From assembly GCA_008000375.1 (NCBI GenBank), contig SMOI01000190.1:1-64000 (forward strand): DNA of 64,000 bases, given 5' to 3'. The notes below the pieces were generated by a model that saw only the letters and a list, made by a program, of their open reading frames with translations, ran no database searches and had not been told where the DNA came from. This DNA is from Poteriospumella lacustris (lineage: Eukaryota > Sar > Chrysophyceae > Chromulinales > Dinobryaceae). The number at the start of each line of letters is the position of its first letter. Position 1 is the first letter of the stretch. The position numbers and the translations under genes are program-made. Below, piece after piece: positions 22,166 through 31,670 of the stretch.

Positions 22166-25138
22166 ATGAGTGGCAAACATCACAATTTCGGGAAATCCAA
22201 CAGCTTCGCTGTGAAGGTATTTCATCATAACCCGAACAGTCCACATCAACAACGCAAGCCCAACCACGTGAATAACCACGCAAATCATCGTGCAGATGAT
22301 GATTCGCGAGAAAAACTTGTGAGTGGTGGCAAGCGCCCCTTGGAAGAACCATTGGCAAGTTCACAAAATGCAAACAAGCGGCGCAAGATTGACTTCGTCT
22401 CGCCTGTAAACCCCAAGAATGGTTTTGGTGCGGCACCAAATCAACTTCCTCACGGTACTGAAAGTCATGAAAAGTCTGAAAAGAATGGAGTGGTCACCAA
22501 ACAAGTGCCTACGAAGGGTCCCGTATCGATTGGTTTGTTTGATCCTGCTATCGTCAGTCGATACATGGGTTGGACGCAAATCAAGCGTGTTGGACCGGGG
22601 TTTTTCAACGAAGGCAACAGTTGTTACCTGAATTCAACACTGCAGTGTCTTCTGTACATCCCTGCGTTGGTGCAAGTTCTTCTTCACGAAACAGACGCGG
22701 CCTTGAAGAACATCCCGCGCAATCAGCAAAACCAACTTCGACCGATCACAGAGATTTTCTCATCCTTAGTGAAGGAGATCTGGGCTAATCAAAACGAAGC
22801 TGGACGAAAGTCGATTCTTCCGCGCGGAATGGTGTCCACCATTCGTCGTGTGGGCAAACAGTTCAAACCTTTTCGTCAAGAGGACGCTCATGAATATCTT
22901 CGTCAATTGTTGGATACCATGCACGAAGAAGTACTGAAGGCCAATCGATTGAAAATCTCTGATGGCAAACCTGCGGAAACATCCTTCATTTCTCGCGTGT
23001 TTGGTGGCTATTTGTGCAACACGTTGAAGTGTTCGCAGTGCGGCTACGCGTCGAAGACTTACAACCATTTCCTCGATTTGTCCCTCGAAATCCAGAAAGG
23101 TGTACAAAGCCTTCAAGACGCCATTCAGCAATTCACGAAGCCTGAACAACTTTCACATGGTAATGAATGGAATTGCGATGGCTGCAAACGTAAAGTCAAG
23201 GCCACCAAGCAAATGACTATTTCGGAGGCACCGCCCGTTCTCGCCGTGCAATTGAAACGATTTGCCATGTCGTTTGGCTTGTCGTTCATGGCCAACAACA
23301 AGATCACGAAGCATATCCAGTTCCCTTTGCAACTGGCCTTGCCTTGTTCGAAGAGCAAGAACCCGGTTCCGTACGATTTGACCGGTGTGGTCGTCCATCA
23401 CGGCTCGACCACTCACTCCGGCCATTACATCGCGTATGTCAAAGCTCCCAACGGTATTTGGTACGAAATGAACGACTCAAACGTCGCGCAAGTGTCTGTC
23501 TCGAGAGTTCTGCAAGCGCAGGCCTACCTGTTGTTTTATTCGCAAAAGCCGAAACCCGTCGCTGCTCCCGCTGCCGCCCCTGCCGCTGCAGCGCCTTCGG
23601 CCACCGCTGTGTCTTCCGTTTCGACCAAGGGCACCACTGAACCTGAGGAAAAGGGTGTGAAAGTGGCTTTTACTGCGGATGTGGTCGCTGCGTCTGAGGC
23701 ATCAAAAGCTGCCGCCGTCGCCAAAGCAGCAGTGAAGGCTGCTGCCTTGGCGGACGACAACGATTCTTCCGACGAGTCCGACGATGACAGTGACGATGGC
23801 GACGACAGCGAAGACGAATCGGACATGGACACGGCCAGCGAGTTGGACAGCGACATCGAGGACGACATGATGGATGACGACGATGACCACGACGACGACG
23901 ACGACTTCCCTCCGCTCTACTGCACGCACATCTACCGATACAAGTCACCTTTGGAACGTTTCCGTCGTTGGTATTGGTCCAAGCGACCCAATTTGTACAG
24001 GGAACGTGCCCTTGTTCGCAAGTTCGAGCGCTATGGCAATGTGCGCAATCCGAAGATGATTCTGCGCAAGTATTTGCTGGTTCGCCAGCACATCTCCGCG
24101 GCGATGCGGCAGCCCGACAGCGAAGACGACGAAGAAGACGACGCCTCTGCCTCCGATGAAAGCGAAGATGAAATAATTCTGTTCCCTGCGAAGCCAGCCG
24201 TTACAACGGCGGCTGCCGCCACAACGAAGTCTGTGCCCACGGCGAAGCGTGGCGCCAGTAGCAGTAGCAGTGACAGTGACAGCGAGAGTGACAGTGGTGA
24301 TAACGACAGCTCCGAATCAGAGTCTGAATCGGATGTTGAGTCCTCTGCCCGCGACGATAACGGTGCTCCCACTGCTTCAGCCCAGAACAAGCCAAGCGTA
24401 AAGACAGCCACGATGGACGATATTCTCGAATTGAGTCGACGCAGCCGCACGCTGGGCAGTGAGGGTGTCTGGGACATCGTATCAGACAAGGCCAAGCAGA
24501 GAGTCGATGAGATTTCGAAGCAACAGCGTCGTGAGGATCAACAAAATCGTCGTCAATATCGATTGTCAGAGTGGGACCAATCGCTGGATGCCGGACATGT
24601 GCGCAAGGTGAAGGCGCCCAAGATGCCCCTGCAGGACAACACCGGCGAGCACAACCCGTTCCAACAGGTCACCGAGCATCGAAAACAACAAAAGCAAGCC
24701 CATTTGGAGGCTGGTGAATACGAAGACTTCCGAGGTGACGTCCAAAAGCACCAGCGCAAGCCTCACGACCATCACGATGAAACAGATCGACCGTTCCACA
24801 AACATGGCGGTGGTGGTCGCGGTGGTGGTGGTCGTGGTGGTGGAGGAGAAGGGCGTGATTTCGGCGGTCGTGGTCGCGGCGGTCGGAGTGACTTCGGCGG
24901 TCGCGGTGGAGGTCGCGGCGACTTCGGCGGCCGCGGGGGTCGCGGTGGTGGTCGTGGTGGCTTTGGCGGTCGCGGTGACTTCGGCGGTCGCGGCGGTGGA
25001 GGTCGCGGTGGTGGTCGTGGTGACTTCGGCGGTCGCGGTGGCTTTGGCGGTCGCGGTGGTGGTCGTGGTGACTCCGGCGGTCGCGGTGGCTTTGGCGGTC
25101 GCGGCAGAGGTCGTGGCGGTGGACACGATCACAAGTAG
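22166..25138 (+). CDS. USP36/USP42-class ubiquitin-specific protease with C-terminal RGG (GAR) domain
   Basis: A single exon of 990 aa. The USP catalytic core begins GPGFFNEGNSCYLNSTLQCL, with catalytic Cys at about residue 153. The His box HSGHYIAYVKAPNGIWYEMN follows, with His at about 420. A Cys4 zinc site is formed by CSQCGY and CDGCKRK. An acidic Asp/Glu/Ser-rich region (residues about 530-760) follows. Then comes a conserved patch, YRLSEWDQSLDAGHVRKVKA...NPFQ, which by eye matches the C-terminal motif of USP36 orthologs (WDxxxDxGxxKKxK...NPFQ). The last about 115 residues are Gly/Arg/Phe repeats (FGGRGG), as in fibrillarin and nucleolin. USP36 works in the nucleolus on ribosome-biogenesis factors; the RGG tail strengthens a nucleolar and RNA-bound location here. 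Confidence 0.9.
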   Translation: MSGKHHNFGKSNSFAVKVFHHNPNSPHQQRKPNHVNNHANHRADDDSREKLVSGGKRPLEEPLASSQNANKRRKIDFVSPVNPKNGFGAAPNQLPHGTESHEKSEKNGVVTKQVPTKGPVSIGLFDPAIVSRYMGWTQIKRVGPGFFNEGNSCYLNSTLQCLLYIPALVQVLLHETDAALKNIPRNQQNQLRPITEIFSSLVKEIWANQNEAGRKSILPRGMVSTIRRVGKQFKPFRQEDAHEYLRQLLDTMHEEVLKANRLKISDGKPAETSFISRVFGGYLCNTLKCSQCGYASKTYNHFLDLSLEIQKGVQSLQDAIQQFTKPEQLSHGNEWNCDGCKRKVKATKQMTISEAPPVLAVQLKRFAMSFGLSFMANNKITKHIQFPLQLALPCSKSKNPVPYDLTGVVVHHGSTTHSGHYIAYVKAPNGIWYEMNDSNVAQVSVSRVLQAQAYLLFYSQKPKPVAAPAAAPAAAAPSATAVSSVSTKGTTEPEEKGVKVAFTADVVAASEASKAAAVAKAAVKAAALADDNDSSDESDDDSDDGDDSEDESDMDTASELDSDIEDDMMDDDDDHDDDDDFPPLYCTHIYRYKSPLERFRRWYWSKRPNLYRERALVRKFERYGNVRNPKMILRKYLLVRQHISAAMRQPDSEDDEEDDASASDESEDEIILFPAKPAVTTAAAATTKSVPTAKRGASSSSSDSDSESDSGDNDSSESESESDVESSARDDNGAPTASAQNKPSVKTATMDDILELSRRSRTLGSEGVWDIVSDKAKQRVDEISKQQRREDQQNRRQYRLSEWDQSLDAGHVRKVKAPKMPLQDNTGEHNPFQQVTEHRKQQKQAHLEAGEYEDFRGDVQKHQRKPHDHHDETDRPFHKHGGGGRGGGGRGGGGEGRDFGGRGRGGRSDFGGRGGGRGDFGGRGGRGGGRGGFGGRGDFGGRGGGGRGGGRGDFGGRGGFGGRGGGRGDSGGRGGFGGRGRGRGGGHDHK
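24805..25128 (+). repeat. Coding GGTCGCGGTGG-type repeats (RGG/FGG box)
   Basis: About 320 nt of near-identical units such as TTCGGCGGTCGCGGTGG, encoding DFGGRGG/GFGGRGG. They form the C-terminal glycine-arginine-rich domain of the USP gene. Copy number is likely variable. Confidence 0.85.
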
Positions 25139-25802
25139 TCGTCGTTTTATCCACCGAACCACTTTCATGGTCACCAGTTCCAGCCCTTCCGTCAATAGAC
25201 TATCGAGGGGTTCTGTTAGCTTAGCATAGAGTCGTGATGTTTCACTGTTTTCTTTATTTTTCTGTCTTCTGCTCTCTTTATTGTGCCTGCCACATAGCGG
25301 CGGCGGCGACAGATAACACGTTAACTGATTTGATCGTGCGAGCAATACCATATACTGTGTGGTTCAGGCCTTAGAGTGTAAGAACAGGGCATAGGAGAAA
25401 TAAAGCACAAACACAACAGATCCGTGAGGTCATGGTGCGGGTAAAGCCCACGGCGACCGATGAGTACAACACTGCGATGGCGACCGGGTGCTGCTCGTTC
25501 ATTCGCGGGTTCATATCTTCCTGGTTTTATAATCAACCCATCAAAACCTCAACGTCGGGGAAGAGAAACTTCTTCAAGCTATTCGAATTTCCCCTCCAAT
25601 CATCTTGAAAGTCTCTGGTATTGTTCAATTTTGTTTGCCGAAACGGCGGAATCGCGACACCGCTGACCGCAGCAGCAGGCCGGGCGGCCGGGTCCCGGAT
25701 CCTGCGAAAGGGACTCTCGCAAGAGCACATGAAACAGCAAGTTTTTAATTTTCATTTCATTTCATTTCCGAGTTCTGTGGGGAAACAACAGCAAATTTAG
25801 AA
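25139..25802. other. Intergenic region downstream of the USP gene
   Basis: Contains a possible polyadenylation signal (GAAATAAAG) at about 25395. TTTCATTTCATTTCATTT-like short repeats lie at about 25748-25770, just before the next gene. No tRNA or other RNA was recognised. Confidence 0.4.
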
Positions 25803-26195
25803 ATGGCGGAGGCAACTGACGCTGAGTTTTTTCGGTTGGTTTGCGGTCGAGATCCAACTTCACCAGAAGAATTCCAAGTCTTCATCTCAAGGTTGGCTTC
25901 CAGGCGAACAACCCCCAACCAGTCCATCTCTTTAAATGATGTACACGAAGATCTTCAGGTATTGGGAATGAAGATAGATGGACTGACTACCAAACTGACC
26001 ACCAATGTGCAGGCATTGGGAATCAAGATAGATGCACTGACCACCAAACTGACCACCAATGTGGAGGCATTGGGAACGAAGTTAGATGCACTGACCACAA
26101 ATGTGGATGCACTGACCATCAACATGAACAGGGTGTCAATTGTGATGCTATTCAGTGTTTGTGTCTTCGGCTATCTTGCGACTGTGAAAAAGTGA
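25803..26195 (+). CDS. Small tail-anchored protein with 18-residue repeats
   Basis: 130 aa from the ATG at 25803. The N-terminus is soluble (AEATDAEFFRLVCGRDPTSP). Residues 53-102 are made of 18-residue units of the form ALGxKIDALTTKLTTNVx, which have heptad-like hydrophobic spacing and should form a coiled coil. The protein ends with one hydrophobic helix (VSIVMLFSVCVFGYLATVKK), giving a tail-anchored layout with a two-lysine end facing the lumen or outside. I do not recognise a family. The ORF is short, but repeats in frame plus a clean membrane end support it as real. Confidence 0.6.
   Translation: MAEATDAEFFRLVCGRDPTSPEEFQVFISRLASRRTTPNQSISLNDVHEDLQVLGMKIDGLTTKLTTNVQALGIKIDALTTKLTTNVEALGTKLDALTTNVDALTINMNRVSIVMLFSVCVFGYLATVKK
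25959..26108 (+). repeat. 54-nt coding tandem repeat (2.8 units)
   Basis: Units at 25959-26012, 26013-26066 and 26067-26108. The third is shortened by 12 nt, removing KLTT. Units 1 and 2 differ at only a few positions, so the expansion is recent. Confidence 0.85.
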
Positions 26196-26964
26196 GAGTT
26201 CTAATGAATATGTCGGATTGTAGGTTTGCCACTTGTGTATTTGTTGTAATCTGATAAAGACGAATTGACACTATCGCACAATTGTTGAACACAACTATCA
26301 CACGATATCCGTGCGATATCCTATGTACATGAACCATGTCGTAGTGAGGACCTAGTTCGAGCCGTAGACAATTTGAAGAAGAAGTAGAACCGCCGCTGAG
26401 CGCTGCGGAGCGAGTGTGAGTGAAAGCGTTTATGAGCATTACGAAGACCAAATGGTAGACTAGCAGACACCCGAACAGACGGAAGGACGTAAAACGTGAA
26501 TTCGCACGTGTTGAAGCGTCGTCTCGTGAGGGGGCGGAGGCAAAGGAGCAGTTTGGGGCGACAGGCTGGGCGATGGGTTCTCCTCTTCGCAGCCAGCGGT
26601 GCGACGATCTCCAGCTTTGGCACCGCATGGAAGCGCGTGAGTAGGATGGCGATGGTGACGGCGCTGGTGGGCCCTTCAGCGCTTTGACACTGACCACGCG
26701 CTCTTTGCTCTCACTGATCGACTCTGGCAGAGCCTTGGTCGCGGTCGCCTCGGCGGGAGAAAGCCACTGGTTGTCGTTCTTCAGCCGGCCGCCGCCGCTG
26801 CCGCAGCTCGACGGACACGCCATCATCTCGATCAGATCGACGTCCAACTGGCCGCACCAGGAGTCATCCTCCGCGACGTCCAGTGGGAGATAGTCCATCG
26901 CCAGCGGAATTCGCACGCAGAAGAACTTCGGGTCGATGGCCCAGTGGGTGTTGATGGACCCGAC
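26196..26964 (-). other. Open frame continuing past the stop of the upstream minus-strand gene
   Basis: Directly after the TAA at 26965-26967 the same frame stays open down to 26152. The first about 90 codons look coding (INTHWAIDPKFFCVRIPLAM, then DYLPLDVAEDDSWCGQLDVD), with a sudden rise in GC. After about 26690 this frame turns to Pro/Ser/Arg low complexity, while another minus frame reads AVTIAILLTRFHAVPKLEIV, which also looks coding. This could be an additional exon, an error or frameshift in the assembly, or a decayed gene end. Confidence 0.45.
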
Positions 26965-29007
26965 TTAAATGTAGAAATAGTTCGAAAACGTGGACATCAG
27001 CATCGGAATGCGGTCTTTTTCCGCTTCGTTCAGCGGTGGGAACAACTGCTGTCCATCGGCGGGTTCGATGACTTCAGGTCGATGCAATCGTATGCTTTGA
27101 ATCCAACTCTCTAAGACTTTTTGACAGCATTTCGGATCCGTCAGCTGCGTCTCCTCGGCACTGAAGAAGCCACTGTGTAGGAGAACACGGTATTGGCAGT
27201 CCAACAGCAACGCCACAACCTGAGTCGTTGTCGCATCGGATTCAAGCAACAGTGGTGTCCAGCTCGTTGCGGTAGGTACGGTGGAGGCGGCTGTAGGAGC
27301 CAATGCGGCAGTCAGATCTTGCAAATTGGTCACAAACCGTGAGAAGAGTACTTCCCGACAGGCCAACGCCGCGACGTCTTGATACGAGTCAACTTGCCTA
27401 CGCAACAGAGGTTGAAGCGTATCTGGTGTACCAGGACCCACTGTGTTCGCGGTGCGATCTGTGTACTTATCATCTGAGGTGATGCCATTACTCGCGTTGG
27501 GATCGACTTTGGCCGATGATGCCGCCATAGACGCCAGGTTCTTCGCCGAGGCTGCTGCCACTGCCGAGGCCACCGAGGCTGATGTTGCTGACGTCATCGC
27601 AACATTCGAAGCGATGTGGCCGGATTCCATCTGTGCGTTGGCTAATTCCCGTTGAAATAGATCCAACTCGGTGGCGGACAGCACAAATCGATGACCTCCA
27701 TCGTCTTCCACTCGTCCTACGAGCGCCAACAAATCGAACGATAAATTGAATGCGGCCAAGGAAGGTCGGGCGCTTGTTGCACTTTTCATCAGAATGCAAT
27801 GCGACGTTGTCTGCTCTGATGCCATACTCGGTGCGTACCATCGTTGTCGTAAACGCTCCAACCAGAATCGAGTGTTGCTTGTGATAGAAGCGGCTCCAAT
27901 AGTAAGCGGCGCGGGGTTCTTCGCCGTTGGCGTCACGTCTTGATGAATATGTCGATCCACCAAATCGAGATCTGTGGTTGTTGTTATGCACAAGAGGAAA
28001 TCAATGTACAATAGTAGCGCCAGGATGGGGCTAATTGTATGTTGGTGATTTCGGTGTTCCTCGATGCCAACCGGAAAGAACGACTGCAACGTATCCAACG
28101 TAGCATGGATCAGGTAGATGAAGTCGACTTGCCATTGCCAAAGTCTTGTTCGTGATACGGGCAAGCGCACGAAAGTACTCATGATAGACATCAGACTGGC
28201 TTGCAGCAACTTATGCGCAAAACCCCAGGTCGTTTCTTCCACTTGTTTTCGCTGTGAAATGGAGAGAAGAAACGGTAGCGATAGGGTTTGGCGCTGCATG
28301 GTGATGATGGCTTGTCGAGTGGAGCTGACGACCAAAGCGATGGTAGGACTGATTCGTTTGTTGCGCATGTAAGGTGAATAGCTCTGCCAATCTTGACGAT
28401 GGGTACCCAACGAGAAAGCTTGCTCTTGCCAGTGAGTCCAGCTCGATAAGCACCCGATCTCGTAGTCTGTGATGAACGATACAATTACCTCCTCAAACCT
28501 CATCACCGCCTTCGGCATTGGGAGTTTAGATGCTACTGAACAATGTGATATAAGTTCCTTTATGCACAGGAAGAGGGCGCGAACGCCACTGGCCGCTTGG
28601 AGAACGAATGTCCACGTTTGCTCACCACCTCCAAACGACATAGAAGCAGAATAACTGTCAAATATTTTCGAAAAAAAGCCCGGGCATAAATCCGATAGTT
28701 TCGATAAGGCCTCGTCAATGTCCTGGAAGGTTTGTCCCATTTGGTCAGCGTTGTCTATTCGAATCGTAGTACTAATGTTGGGTTTCTTCTCTTCCGAATC
28801 ACAACACATGAGAACAACTTCGTTCGCATCGCAAGTGTCTGATGGACGCTTAGGATGTTTTTCGAGATAGCGCGAGAGAAGGTTCTCACTGTTTCGCAAA
28901 GCGCCATGAACCAATTCGAAAGTTTGTGATACCCGTGTCAGCGACAAGTCCTCGTGACTCTGTACCATCCTTTTGATCTCAACAAAAATGGAACTGATAT
29001 CACTCAT
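26965..29007 (-). CDS. Unrecognised ~680-residue protein, Ala/Ser linker in the middle
   Basis: Start chosen at the ATG at 29007 (MSDISSIFVEIKRMVQ); an in-frame GTG seven codons upstream is less likely. A pyrimidine-rich, AG-ending stretch just upstream could be a splice acceptor for an earlier exon. The protein is mostly helical by composition, with leucine-rich segments (SPILALLLYIDFLLCI, SRTRLWQWQVDFIYLIHATL). An Ala/Ser-rich linker (ATSASVASAVAAASAKNL) lies around residue 520. There is no catalytic motif and no confident family; a helical scaffold or tethering-type protein is possible. The stop at 26965 may not be the true end, because the frame continues open beyond it. Confidence 0.6.
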   Translation of the reverse strand: MSDISSIFVEIKRMVQSHEDLSLTRVSQTFELVHGALRNSENLLSRYLEKHPKRPSDTCDANEVVLMCCDSEEKKPNISTTIRIDNADQMGQTFQDIDEALSKLSDLCPGFFSKIFDSYSASMSFGGGEQTWTFVLQAASGVRALFLCIKELISHCSVASKLPMPKAVMRFEEVIVSFITDYEIGCLSSWTHWQEQAFSLGTHRQDWQSYSPYMRNKRISPTIALVVSSTRQAIITMQRQTLSLPFLLSISQRKQVEETTWGFAHKLLQASLMSIMSTFVRLPVSRTRLWQWQVDFIYLIHATLDTLQSFFPVGIEEHRNHQHTISPILALLLYIDFLLCITTTTDLDLVDRHIHQDVTPTAKNPAPLTIGAASITSNTRFWLERLRQRWYAPSMASEQTTSHCILMKSATSARPSLAAFNLSFDLLALVGRVEDDGGHRFVLSATELDLFQRELANAQMESGHIASNVAMTSATSASVASAVAAASAKNLASMAASSAKVDPNASNGITSDDKYTDRTANTVGPGTPDTLQPLLRRQVDSYQDVAALACREVLFSRFVTNLQDLTAALAPTAASTVPTATSWTPLLLESDATTTQVVALLLDCQYRVLLHSGFFSAEETQLTDPKCCQKVLESWIQSIRLHRPEVIEPADGQQLFPPLNEAEKDRIPMLMSTFSNYFYI

Positions 29008-29345
29008 CCTGTCAACCTCTCTGCCCACAAAGAATTCAAAAATCGTTCCGGAATCGTTGTGTCTTTTGGGATGTGTGGACTTCCCTTACGATATCCCAGT
29101 AATCACTCGGACTCTTTCTTTGGGACGCGACTGGAGAGCGGTGTGTGCAAATTTGTAACGGCTCGGTGGACGTTTCAAAATCGTCTTTCCGTCTCCAAAC
29201 TTCTCTTGTCGGTTCTCGGTTATTCCGTGATGATTGCCTGTGGATCAGTGGATTATGTCATGCCGACATCGGCATTTCATAATCATTGTCGCTATTTTCC
29301 TTGTCTGATCTCTATAAATTTGCGAATACGCAAAAATACGCCGTA
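29008..29345. other. Divergent promoter region
   Basis: Separates the unrecognised minus-strand gene from the zinc finger/WD40 gene. Overlapping short frames show no protein character. The real start downstream is the ATG at 29346, because the zinc finger begins two residues after it. Confidence 0.4.
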
Positions 29346-31239
29346 ATGAAGTGGATTTGTCTCAAATGTGGTCGAAAGAACGACCAACAGATGACACACT
29401 GTACAAAGTGTGGTCTCGACGAGGAAGCAGCATTGACGTATCCTGTTTCACGGCGGCGCAGGTCTTGTGAGGACTGTAATCACATCCATCGAGAGGACAT
29501 GTATTGTCATGTTTACACAGAGGCAGCCGACTCAGACTTGGTTGATGATGTCATTAGTGAAGCTTCTGATGACGACGGAACCAATAATGACGACAGCGAA
29601 GACGAGGAGTCGCTGAGTCGCCCGATGACAGCTTCTGGCGTGAAAATGAAAAGGCCGAAAAAATTTCGTCCTCTTCCAACCCCTGCATACGTCCGGGCGG
29701 CAGGTTACGTTCGTTGTAACTGCAACGTAGGAGTTCCAGATTCCATCAAGTTTGAACCGATCCCTCAATTGCATATTGTGGGTGGCATAGCAGTGGAAAT
29801 GTATCATGAGATTGTGGATGAAAATTCTCGCAAGCGCTGGCTAGATTTCCAGGCGAGCAAGATGTCACAGACGGCGCTTGAGCGGAAATATGTCGAAGAC
29901 GCCACGAAAGTAGCCGAGATGATTCCGCTGATTCTCTCATATTTACCCTATGGATCTTGTGGGCCTGTTCCGTGCGTATGTAGCTTATGGAACTGGGGAA
30001 CAAGTCTATACAAAGAGTATATCGATGTCCGGAATTGTGTGCCAACTACCGCGTTGCGACCGCATGCCGGTCAAGTTGATTCGGTTTTAGTAGCAGGAGA
30101 CAAGGTGTATTCTGGCGGAGATCGACGAATATTGGTATCAAATCATTTTTCTGGCGAGTTATTATCACAAATCACGCGTGATTCAGGAGATGTGACGCAG
30201 CTACGACTTCAAGATGGAGAATTGTACTGCTGTTCGACGAATGGATCCATCCGCACATATGCATTGACGCATACAGGACGAAATATTCAATTGACAAATA
30301 CTATGTGGGACCATACGCGCACAATTACGGACTTGAGCGCCAGCATTCCGACTGACGGCCCGTGTGAGTTGCATGGTATCACGGGGCATGTGTGCTTCAT
30401 GTATTCCGCTTCAGAAGACCGTGCGATCAAGATGTGGAGTACACAGCGTGGCCGGTGCGAAGAAACTATCAGCAACAACTCGTAAGTATTGTTCCACAAT
30501 CGATTTTGGCTTCGGCAGTTGCATCACCGTTTTCGTTGACAGGCTTCGAAGCGGGAGCTTCACTCGTCTGGCACAATCCGATCGCCATCTTTTCGCTGGA
30601 ACGTCCGTCTCTACAGTACGTTAGCAACGCTTCTCGTCCCATTTCAACTTCTTCTCTTTACTTTTATTTCTATGATTTTCACAGGTGGCCGTCTTCAACA
30701 AAACCAGCAAATGCGAACGCGACGATGTACATCTATGCAATGTTCCTGGTGCGGACACCATGTACTGTCTGCAGATATCGTTGAAGCTTCCACCAAATGT
30801 AACAGCGAGTGGAAATCCGCCGTCTGTGACCGGTTTAGTTTGCACAAAAATCGGAAATGAATTCCCAACGTTGTGGGCGACTGATTCGTCTGGGCAGATG
30901 ACCATTTGGTACGTACCATCGGTCGGTCTTGAGTTTCAGCCTGCTTACACCGTTAAAGCTCATCGCGGCCCTATCACGCAACTTGTCAAGACCTGGCGCC
31001 ACATGATCACCATTGGAGATGACGGTACCGTGAAGCTGTTCGACATGTTAACATTCGTTCGTATTCGCACCATCGACGTGATGAGTATGTGTCTTGAACG
31101 CAACTTGTTCGTCGCACCGAACATTCATCGGCGATTGAAATCTGCCAGTGTGTATGAAAATTATTCCACTGGTGGTTATCTGGCAGTGGGAACATCGTAT
31201 GGAGATGTTGTGATGCTGCCGTTGGGCACCACCGTGTAG
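29346..31239 (+). CDS. RanBP2-type zinc finger / F-box-like / WD40 protein
   Basis: Three exons: 29346-30481, 30543-30615 and 30685-31239; 587 aa, with consistent phases and clear GTAAGT and GTACGT donors. Residues 3-22 (WICLKCGRKNDQQMTHCTKC) fit the RanBP2 finger exactly: WxC-x2-C-x3-N-x6-C-x2-C. An acidic stretch follows. Around residue 195-225, AEMIPLILSYLPYGSCGPVP and VCSLWNWG resemble an F-box (IPxxILSYLP...VCxxW). The rest gives WD40-type blades (LRPHAGQVDSVLVAGDKVYS, YSASEDRAIKMWST, VKAHRGPITQLVKTW). F-box/WD40 proteins bring substrates to SCF ubiquitin ligases, while RanBP2 fingers bind ubiquitin or RNA, so a substrate receptor is plausible. The F-box call is weaker than the other two. 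Confidence 0.75.
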
Positions 31240-31670
31240 CCGTATCCGTCGAAACGATGCGAAACCGAAAGAAAATATCGAGTACACCATGTAAATACAC
31301 CAATTTATTTTCCTTCTTAGTGCCGATACCAGCTGCCGATCGGTTCGCCGTCGTCATCATCATGTGCACCATGACTGCCGTTTCGTCGTTTCCGAAGAAA
31401 GAGCGTTTCCGTTTCGAAGATGCGGTGACCACGGTGAATGAACTGAAAACGAAGACAAAGAATTAAATCGAATCCTCTTTTGGAAAGCATCGCACTCATA
31501 GAGCTGTTTGCTGCACCCTTCACATCGGTGACCGTGGTGATTGCAGACCGTTGAACGTTAACAAAACCTTCATTCATTATTGTGTTCCAACAAAGAGCCG
31601 CATTGTTTTGTTCTAACGTCCGCATTTGTCGTCCATCACTTGTGACTTTGCCGACGTTGGCTTGACAGCA
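31240..31670. other. Intergenic region before channel gene 1
   Basis: 3' UTR of the WD40 gene and promoter of the channel gene that starts at 31671. No additional gene is seen. Confidence 0.4.

Noticed and set aside
26965-26967. Reassigned TAA codon as explanation for the open frame after this stop
   Set aside because: TAA ends VPS29, the SH3BGR-like gene and an MHYT-like gene in this window, so it works as a stop here.
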